64,000 nt of DNA from an uncultured Collinsella sp. (GTDB taxonomy: Bacteria > Actinomycetota > Coriobacteriia > Coriobacteriales > Coriobacteriaceae). Shown in pieces: positions 58,742 through 64,000 of the stretch (within the stretch, counting starts at the first letter, position 1; each line of letters begins with the position of its first letter). The stretch covers positions 12,983-76,982 of the forward strand of contig CABSNK010000011.1 of assembly GCA_902479075.1 (NCBI GenBank). The letters are read 5' to 3'. Both the position numbers and the translations under genes were made by a program. The notes under the pieces were generated by a model that was not told where the DNA came from, did no database searches, and saw only the letters and a program-made list of their open reading frames with translations.

Positions 58742-60943
58742 GCGGATCTCCTCGGTTCGACCCTGGTTCCAGAATTGAGTACCGATGTAGCCGCACGTAC
58801 GGCGGGCGACATTCATCTTCTCCTGATCGCGGTTGCCGCAGTTGGGGCACTCCCACACCAGCTTGCCGTCATCCTCGACAATCTTGATCTCGCCGTCATA
58901 GCCGCACACCTGGCAGTAATCGCTCTTGGTGTTGAGCTCGGCATACATGATGTTGTCGTAGATGTACTGCATCACGCGAATGACAGCCTTAAGGTTGTCC
59001 TGCATGTTAGGAACCTCGACGTAGGAGATGGCACCGCCCGGCGAAAGCTGCTGGAACATGCCCTCAAACTTGAGCTTATCGAAAGCATCAATCTCCTCGG
59101 ACACATGGACGTGGTAGCTGTTGGTAATGTAGCCCTTGTCCGTCACACCCGGAATAATGCCAAAACGACGCTGCAGGCACTTGGCGAACTTGTAGGTCGT
59201 CGACTCAAGCGGGGTGCCGTACAGTGAGAAGTCGATATCGCTTTCGGCCTTCCACTCGGCGCATTTGTCGTTCATGTGCTGCATGACGGCCATGGCAAAC
59301 GGCGTGCCTTCCTTCTCGGTGTGGCTGTGGCCCGTCATGTACTTGACGCACTCATACAGACCGGCATACCCCAGGCTAATGGTGGAATAACCGCCCACGA
59401 GCAGCTTGTCGATCGTCTCGCCCTTCTTAAGGCGCGCCAGGGCGCCGTACTGCCAAAGAATCGGCGCGGCATCCGAAAGCGTGCCCATCAGGCGCTCGTG
59501 ACGGCACAGCAGGGCACGGTGGCACAGCTCAAGGCGCTCGTCGAAGATCTTCCAGAACTTGTCCATGTCCTGATGCGAGCTCAGCGCGACATCGGGCAGG
59601 TTAATGGTCACAACACCCTGGTTAAAGCGGCCATAGTACTTGGGCTTGCTCGGGTCATAGTTGAACGCGTTGGCAACGTTGTTAAAACCGTTGCCCGAGC
59701 GATCGGGCGTCAGGAAACTGCGGCAACCCATGCAGGTGTAGCAATCGCCGTTGCCGGCGGTCTCACCCTTAGACAGCTTGAGCTCACGCATCTTCTTCTC
59801 AGAGATGTAGTCGGGCACCATGCGCTTGGCGGTGCACTTCGCAGCCAGCTGAGTCAGGTAGAAGTACGGGGAATCCTCGTAAACGTTATCGTCCTCGAGC
59901 ACATAGATAAGCTTGGGGAACGCCGGAGTGATCCACACGCCAGCCTCGTTCTTAACGCCCTCATAGCGCTGACGAAGCGTCTCCTCCACAATCATGGCAA
60001 GGTCGTGCTTCTCCTGGGGCGTACGGGCCTCATTGAGATACATAAAGACCGTCACGAACGGCGCCTGGCCATTCGTGGTCATAAGGGTCACGACCTGATA
60101 CTGAATCGTCTGGACGCCGCGACGGATCTCGTCACGCAGACGATCCTCAACGACCTCACGGACCTTCTCGGCAGACGCAGAGACGCCAAGCTCCTCGAGC
60201 TCGCGGGCAACCTCGCCGCGAATCTTCTGACGGCTCACCTCGACAAACGGAGCCAGGTGGGTCAGCGAAATCGACTGACCGCCATACTGGGAAGAGGCGA
60301 CCTGCGCGATGATCTGCGTCGCGATATTGCAAGCAGTCGAAAAGCTGTGCGGCTTCTCGATCAGCGTGCCCGAGATAACGGTGCCATTCTGGAGCATATC
60401 CTCCAGGTTCACCAGGTCACAGTTATGCATGTGCTGGGCGAAGTAGTCCGAATCGTGGAAGTGAATCAGGCCCTCGTTGTGGGCATCCACGATCTCCTGG
60501 GGCAGCAGCACGCGCTGCGTCAGGTCCTTGGAAATCTCGCCGGCCATGTAGTCGCGCTGAACGGAGTTGACAGTCGGGTTCTTGTTGGAGTTCTCCTGCT
60601 TGACCTCTTCGTTATTGCACTCAATCAGCGACAGAATCTTGTCATCGGTCGTGTTCTTTTGGCGCTTCAGGCTCTGAACATAGCGGTAGATGATGTAGTG
60701 GCGAGCGACCTCGTAGCAGTCGAGACGCATAATCTCGTCCTCGACCAGATCCTGGATCTCCTCGACCGATACGGTGTGGCCGGCCTTCTCACATGCCTCG
60801 GCGACGTTTTGTGCCGCATAGATCACCTGGCGGTCGGTAAGGCGAGAGCCTTCCTCGACCTCCAAGTTTGCGGCGCGGATCGCATTGACGATCTTATCGA
60901 TGTCAAAGGTAACCTCGGTGCCGCTGCGCTTGATGATCTTCAT
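58721..60943 (-). CDS. nrdD: Anaerobic ribonucleoside-triphosphate reductase (class III)
   Basis: Oxygen-independent reduction of ribonucleotides to deoxyribonucleotides. The 740 residues comprise an N-terminal ATP-cone (KIIKRSGTEVTFDIDKIVNA), the catalytic barrel with CYTCMGCRSFL and EGTPFAMAVM, and a zinc ribbon (CQVCGYDG and CPNCG). The C-terminal glycyl-radical loop is RTCGYIGTQFWNQGR. Start 60943 (MKIIKRS) follows AGAGG; the longer frame does not fit. Two NrdR boxes lie at the promoter about 230 bases upstream. Its last codons form one arm of the inverted repeat at 58539-58741. Confidence 0.97.
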   Translation of the reverse strand: MKIIKRSGTEVTFDIDKIVNAIRAANLEVEEGSRLTDRQVIYAAQNVAEACEKAGHTVSVEEIQDLVEDEIMRLDCYEVARHYIIYRYVQSLKRQKNTTDDKILSLIECNNEEVKQENSNKNPTVNSVQRDYMAGEISKDLTQRVLLPQEIVDAHNEGLIHFHDSDYFAQHMHNCDLVNLEDMLQNGTVISGTLIEKPHSFSTACNIATQIIAQVASSQYGGQSISLTHLAPFVEVSRQKIRGEVARELEELGVSASAEKVREVVEDRLRDEIRRGVQTIQYQVVTLMTTNGQAPFVTVFMYLNEARTPQEKHDLAMIVEETLRQRYEGVKNEAGVWITPAFPKLIYVLEDDNVYEDSPYFYLTQLAAKCTAKRMVPDYISEKKMRELKLSKGETAGNGDCYTCMGCRSFLTPDRSGNGFNNVANAFNYDPSKPKYYGRFNQGVVTINLPDVALSSHQDMDKFWKIFDERLELCHRALLCRHERLMGTLSDAAPILWQYGALARLKKGETIDKLLVGGYSTISLGYAGLYECVKYMTGHSHTEKEGTPFAMAVMQHMNDKCAEWKAESDIDFSLYGTPLESTTYKFAKCLQRRFGIIPGVTDKGYITNSYHVHVSEEIDAFDKLKFEGMFQQLSPGGAISYVEVPNMQDNLKAVIRVMQYIYDNIMYAELNTKSDYCQVCGYDGEIKIVEDDGKLVWECPNCGNRDQEKMNVARRTCGYIGTQFWNQGRTEEIRDRVLHL

Positions 60944-61169
60944 CCTCTTGCCTCTTTCGCATCGTAGCCTCATTGCGCTTCAGAGCCAAACGATGCCCGG
61001 CAGGGCTTACCCTGTCTTGCGGCGCCGTCGCGCAATCTGTGTTCTCGATAACCATAGGCCCTCATGCGGACAATCCTCGCAGCCAATCAAGGGGCTCAAA
61101 GATCCATCCAAATAATGGGGCGAATAAGGTTCTCGTTCTCTGTCCGCCATCTATCATACGACAAAGAGG

Positions 61170-61217
61170 CATCTATATCCTGTATTCTTTTTTTAGGTCA
61201 AACACAACATATAGTGT
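61170..61217 (-). promoter_or_regulatory. nrdD promoter with two NrdR boxes
   Basis: On the minus strand TTGACC (61196-61201), an 18-base spacer and TATAGA (61172-61177). ACACAACATATAGTGT (61202-61217) is a near-consensus NrdR box, and a weaker box at 61170-61185 covers the -10; the two start 32 bases apart, the usual NrdR spacing. About 220 nucleotides of leader (60944-61165) follow without a gene. Confidence 0.8.
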
Positions 61218-61239
61218 TTCAGCAGGTCAAAGCAATTGG

Positions 61240-61543
61240 TCAATTTGCAGACGCATTATAAATGAAGGCCTCTTGGCAGACTGCTAAAACGTTATCAACC
61301 CAACTACCTGCACAACAGTTTTGAAACCCCCTCAACCGTGCCGCCGCCAAATAGCACCAAAACCAAGCTGCTCGCGCCAAAAGAATCCAAAAGATTGTCC
61401 TTGACCAACATGTTGCGGTCATGATGGGCCAGGACACATGCAATCTGCCGGCACCCCTACGGGATACAAAGACCATCGCGTACGGACCTTGGATCAATAT
61501 TTGATGACTTATTTGGCGGCGCGCTTGGTGGCAAAAAACAAAA
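61240..61543. other. Intergenic stretch, no supported gene
   Basis: Reading frames here lack ribosome sites. One minus-strand frame near 61310-61440 gives NMLVKDNLLDSFGASSLVLV and then FGGGTVEGVSKLLCR before a stop, which has protein-like composition but no start. It may be the decayed end of a gene. Confidence 0.3.
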
Positions 61544-61571
61544 CAGCCCAGAGGACATAGCCTCTGAGCTG
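61544..61571 (-). terminator. Terminator of the tRNA operon
   Basis: CAGCCCAGAGG and CCTCTGAGCTG arms with a 6-base loop, then TTTTG and TTTTTTG on the minus strand, 8 bases beyond the tRNA-Val 3' end. Confidence 0.8.
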
Positions 61572-61579
61572 CGAACATT

Positions 61580-61654
61580 TGGTGGGCGTTAGAAGATTTG
61601 AACTTCTGACCTCTTCCGTGTCAGGGAAGCGCTCTCCCCCTGAGCTAAACGCCC
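61580..61654 (-). tRNA. tRNA-Val (anticodon GAC)
   Basis: A 75-base cloverleaf with encoded CCA. The acceptor is GGGCGTT/AACGCCC, the D arm GCTCAGGGGGAGAGC, the anticodon loop CTGACAC, and the T arm has GTTCAAATC. It lies three bases downstream of tRNA-Gly in the same transcript. Confidence 0.93.
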
Positions 61655-61657
61655 AAA

Positions 61658-61733
61658 TGGAGCGGACAACGGGGCTCGAACCCGCGACCCCAACCTTGGC
61701 AAGGTTGTGCTCTACCAACTGAGCCATGTCCGC
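61658..61733 (-). tRNA. tRNA-Gly (anticodon GCC)
   Basis: A 76-base cloverleaf with encoded CCA. The acceptor is GCGGACA/TGTCCGC, the D arm GCTCAGTTGGTAGAGC, the anticodon stem-loop CAACC-TTGCCAA-GGTTG, and the T arm GCGGGTTCGAGCCCCGT. An apparently identical gene begins at the window end. Confidence 0.94.
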
Positions 61734-61874
61734 TTACGAGGATTAATCTTACGTGATGCCCGCATCCTATGCAAGAACTTTTTTTGAAAAGTTTTGCGAC
61801 GCCCTCGCGAACCTCGCGAAGACATCAGCCACCACGGAAGGCGCAGGCAAACGCAAACTCGCCGCAAGAGGCCC

Positions 61875-63608
61875 TTACATCTCACCGAGCATGATCCAGG
61901 CAGAGCTGTCCTGCGCGAGTCTGCCGTCTGCAAGCGCTGATGAGGTGAGCAGGACCCTGCCCGCCGGCAGCTCCACGGGTGCTGCACCGAAGTTCGTCAC
62001 GCACGCCCAGCCGTTATCGCGGCGATAGGCGATGACGCCGCCCTCAGCGCCCTCGGCACCATCCGCAAGACCGGTGCGCCCGTCAAGATCGAGCCACGCA
62101 AGATCGTTGGCGCACCCGCGCAGCTTGCGCCGCAGCCAGAGGGCGTCACGATAGAGCGCAAGCATCGATGTCGGGTCCGTTTCTTCCCTATCGGCAGCAT
62201 AATCGGAAAACCATGCAGGCTGCGGCAGATGGGGCGCCGCATCAGCGTCCGCCGGCGAAAACCCAAACGATCCGCCCTGCGCGGGATCGTCCGCCGCTAC
62301 CCACGGCAGGGGCACACGACAGCCGTCGCGCCCCTTCTCGCGCTTCGGTCCGCGCGTATTGGTTGCACTGGGATCTTCGAGTGCAGTCCACGGGATATCA
62401 GCCACCTCAAAAAGACCGAGCTCCTCACCCTGATACACGTATGCCGAGCCCGGAAGCGCCAGTTCAAGCAAAAGAGCCGCCCGCGCGCGGCGCTCGCCGA
62501 GTTCACGGTCCTCGTCATAAGACGACCCGTCGCGTAAGAGCCAGTCGAGCGCAATCTGGTGGTAGCGCGTCGCCTTGATTTGCGGCAGGGCATAGCGCGT
62601 CGCCACGCGCGGCACGTCGTGGTTGGAGAGTACCCAGGTCGAGGCGGAATCGGATTCGATAGCTGCCTTCAAGCCCTCCTCGATTGCAGCGTGCATGTCA
62701 TCATAGGTCCAAGTGGCCTTGGCAAACTCAAAGTTGAATGTCTGGCCAAGCTCGCTGGGACGCGCATAGAGATACTGGCGCTCAGGCAGCACCCACGCCT
62801 CGGCAACGGCGCTGCGCGGCGGATTATAGCGGTCGAACACGCGGCGCCACTCGCGATAGATCTCGTGGACCTCGTTGCGGTCCCACAGCGGATGGGCGCC
62901 GTCGTCAACCATGTCATCGCCCTCGGCGAGATGCCACCGGTCGAGGTCATCGCGGTCGAGATCCTTGGCGAGACCGTGCGCCACATCGATGCGAAAGCCA
63001 TCGACGCCTCGATCGCTCCAAAACGCCAGGACGTCGCAAAAGAACGCGTGAACCTCGGGGCATGACCAGTCAAAGTCCGGCTGCTCGGGCGTAAACATGT
63101 GCAGATACCATTGACCGTCCGCAACACGCGTCCAGGCGGGGCCGCCAAAGTTGGCATTCCAATTGGTGGGAGGCAGCTCGCCATGCTCGCCGCGACCATC
63201 GCGGAAGATATAACGGGCGCGCTCGGGCGATCCGGGGCCGGCGGCAAGAGCGGCTTTGAACCAGGGGTGCTGGTTGGATGAATGGTTGGGCACGATATCG
63301 ACGATGACCTTGATGCCGCGCGCGTGAGCCGCAGCGATCATGTCATCGAAGTCGTCAAGCGAGCCGAGACGCGGGTCGACATCGCAGTAGTCCGCCACAT
63401 CATAGCCGCCATCGACAAGAGGCGAAGGGTAAAACGGGCTCAGCCAGATGGCCTCGATGCCCAGCCGCTCAAGATAGTCCATCTGCTGGGTAATGCCCGC
63501 GATATCGCCCAGACCCGAACCGGTCGAATCCTTAAACGAACGCGGGTAGATCTGATAGATCGCGGCATCGGACATCCATGAGCGCGAAGAGGACTTTTCT
63601 GCAGCCAT
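61875..63608 (-). CDS. GH13 alpha-glucosidase (oligo-1,6-glucosidase type)
   Basis: A 577-residue cytoplasmic glycoside hydrolase of family 13. The domain order is AIYQIYPRSFKDSTGSGLGD, DIVPNHSSNQHPWF, GFRIDVAHGLAKD (nucleophile Asp), AVAEAWV (general acid Glu), and VLSNHDVPRVATRY (transition-state Asp), then a small C-terminal beta-domain. It releases glucose from short alpha-glucosides such as isomaltose, maltose or sucrose; the linkage is not decided by what I can see. Start 63608 (MAAEKSS) follows GGGAGG; the longer frame to 63878 passes through structured non-coding DNA. Confidence 0.92.
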   Translation of the reverse strand: MAAEKSSSRSWMSDAAIYQIYPRSFKDSTGSGLGDIAGITQQMDYLERLGIEAIWLSPFYPSPLVDGGYDVADYCDVDPRLGSLDDFDDMIAAAHARGIKVIVDIVPNHSSNQHPWFKAALAAGPGSPERARYIFRDGRGEHGELPPTNWNANFGGPAWTRVADGQWYLHMFTPEQPDFDWSCPEVHAFFCDVLAFWSDRGVDGFRIDVAHGLAKDLDRDDLDRWHLAEGDDMVDDGAHPLWDRNEVHEIYREWRRVFDRYNPPRSAVAEAWVLPERQYLYARPSELGQTFNFEFAKATWTYDDMHAAIEEGLKAAIESDSASTWVLSNHDVPRVATRYALPQIKATRYHQIALDWLLRDGSSYDEDRELGERRARAALLLELALPGSAYVYQGEELGLFEVADIPWTALEDPSATNTRGPKREKGRDGCRVPLPWVAADDPAQGGSFGFSPADADAAPHLPQPAWFSDYAADREETDPTSMLALYRDALWLRRKLRGCANDLAWLDLDGRTGLADGAEGAEGGVIAYRRDNGWACVTNFGAAPVELPAGRVLLTSSALADGRLAQDSSAWIMLGEM

Positions 63609-63794
63609 GGGGTGAGCCTCCCTTGCAACGAGGTTTTGCGAGATGCCCACGATGATACGCCCAAAGCTGTCATTCGAGGCAAACAACGCCACAGCCACAC
63701 CCCAAAACGCTCGCTCCCTCTCGGGCTCGAGCCTCCTGGGACGAATCGATCGATTAGTGAAAAGAACGGAAGACTCACTCCCCCGGCCACAACA

Positions 63795-63899
63795 GCGAGC
63801 GGGCTCCGGGTGCCCCAGGTTGCCGCGAAAGAGGAGGGAAGCGTACTTTATGTACGCGACCGACGATTGAGGGGGCAAGATGGGGTGCCCGGGGCTCGC
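63795..63899. repeat. Structured intergenic element between tRNA-Gly and the GH13 gene
   Basis: Outer arms at about 63795-63824 and 63872-63899 (GCGAGC and CCGGGTGCCCC against their near-complements) enclose a perfect GCGTAC-TTTAT-GTACGC hairpin at 63841-63857. There is no gene in it. The remaining 63609-63794 stretch shows no feature I can support beyond a presumed promoter for the GH13 gene. Confidence 0.5.
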
Positions 63900-63910
63900 G
63901 CAGCGTCAAC

Positions 63911-63937
63911 AAAAAACGCGGTTCGTTAGAACCGCGT
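63911..63937 (-). terminator. Terminator after the second tRNA-Gly
   Basis: ACGCGGTTC and GAACCGCGT arms around a 4-base loop, followed on the minus strand by TTTTTT. Confidence 0.88.
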
Positions 63938-63945
63938 AAGATAGT

Positions 63946-64000
63946 TGGAGCGGACAACGGGGCTCGAACCCGCGACCCCAACCTTGGCAAGGTTGTGCTC
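63946..64000 (-). tRNA. tRNA-Gly (anticodon GCC), cut by window end
   Basis: The last 55 bases of the gene (3' side) are identical to the corresponding part of the copy at 61658-61733, including the anticodon GCC and encoded CCA. The 5' part lies outside the window. Confidence 0.92.

Noticed and set aside
61240..61578. 112-residue minus-strand frame before the tRNAs
   Set aside because: It starts inside the tRNA terminator and shows no family signal; kept only as a note on a possible gene remnant.

Overview
The window looks like a chromosomal segment of a high-GC anaerobic Gram-positive gut bacterium of the class Coriobacteriia, most likely Collinsella or a close relative. That placement is inferred from overall gene content and protein style: the DapH (acetylase) lysine branch, class III anaerobic ribonucleotide reductase, L-lactate dehydrogenase, a sortase-type surface protein, a DUF3793-flavodoxin pair, and a YolD-coupled Y-family polymerase. 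No 16S rRNA or other decisive marker is present. Most genes have clear Shine-Dalgarno sites and many sit in short operons; GTG and TTG starts are common.

Layout. 0-2.5 kb: lysine/diaminopimelate operon dapA-dapB-dapH. 2.7-9.5 kb: leftward genes for a nucleoid-associated protein, an Mbeg1-like hydrolase bracketed by two short repeats, ldh, an aminotransferase and nadE. 9.7-12.1 kb: two rightward low-complexity proteins of unknown function. 12.2-16.8 kb: ettA, an SdpR/SdpI-type pair in which sdpI is frameshifted, tcdA and tatD. 16.9-23.7 kb: an Amadori-product (fructoselysine-type) catabolic cluster with FrlD-, FrlB- and FrlC-like enzymes, an atypical amidohydrolase, a YfcC-type transporter and a GntR/UTRA regulator. 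23.8-25.4 kb: two HAD phosphatases. 25.4-28.9 kb: an accessory block of an unknown protein, a ClpP-like protease and a soluble VirD4/TraG-like ATPase. This is my main candidate for an undescribed system.

28.9-37.3 kb: pgi, an SOS-controlled Y-polymerase/YolD operon, a large LPxTG-like surface protein, a copper-type HMA protein with a CsoR-like operator, and the DUF3793-flavodoxin pair. 37.4-40.6 kb: a polar amino acid ABC transporter whose permease carries an unusual exported domain. 40.7-46.7 kb: nfo, an oxidoreductase flanked by two nearly identical 78-bp hairpin repeats, an aldo/keto reductase, a ketopantoate-reductase-like enzyme and secreted or membrane proteins. 46.9-49.5 kb: metY with a structured leader, divergent from a LysR-type regulator. 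49.5-57.7 kb: housekeeping genes (RNase H, acylphosphatase, a Fur-family regulator, a UreE-like/SlyD-like pair, a dipeptidase, a YgjP-like protease, folB-HD-folE). 57.7-61.2 kb: nrdG and nrdD, with two NrdR boxes, a long leader hairpin and a roughly 200-bp inverted repeat. 61.5-64 kb: tRNA-Val, tRNA-Gly, a GH13 alpha-glucosidase and a second tRNA-Gly cut by the window end.

Control sites readable in the sequence are two LexA boxes, two NrdR boxes at 32-bp spacing, a CsoR-like palindrome, an ArsR-type dyad over a -35, a LysR-type dyad between divergent genes, and many intrinsic terminators. Start sites were moved inward wherever a Shine-Dalgarno site and family alignment supported it. Product names come from motif recognition, not from searches.
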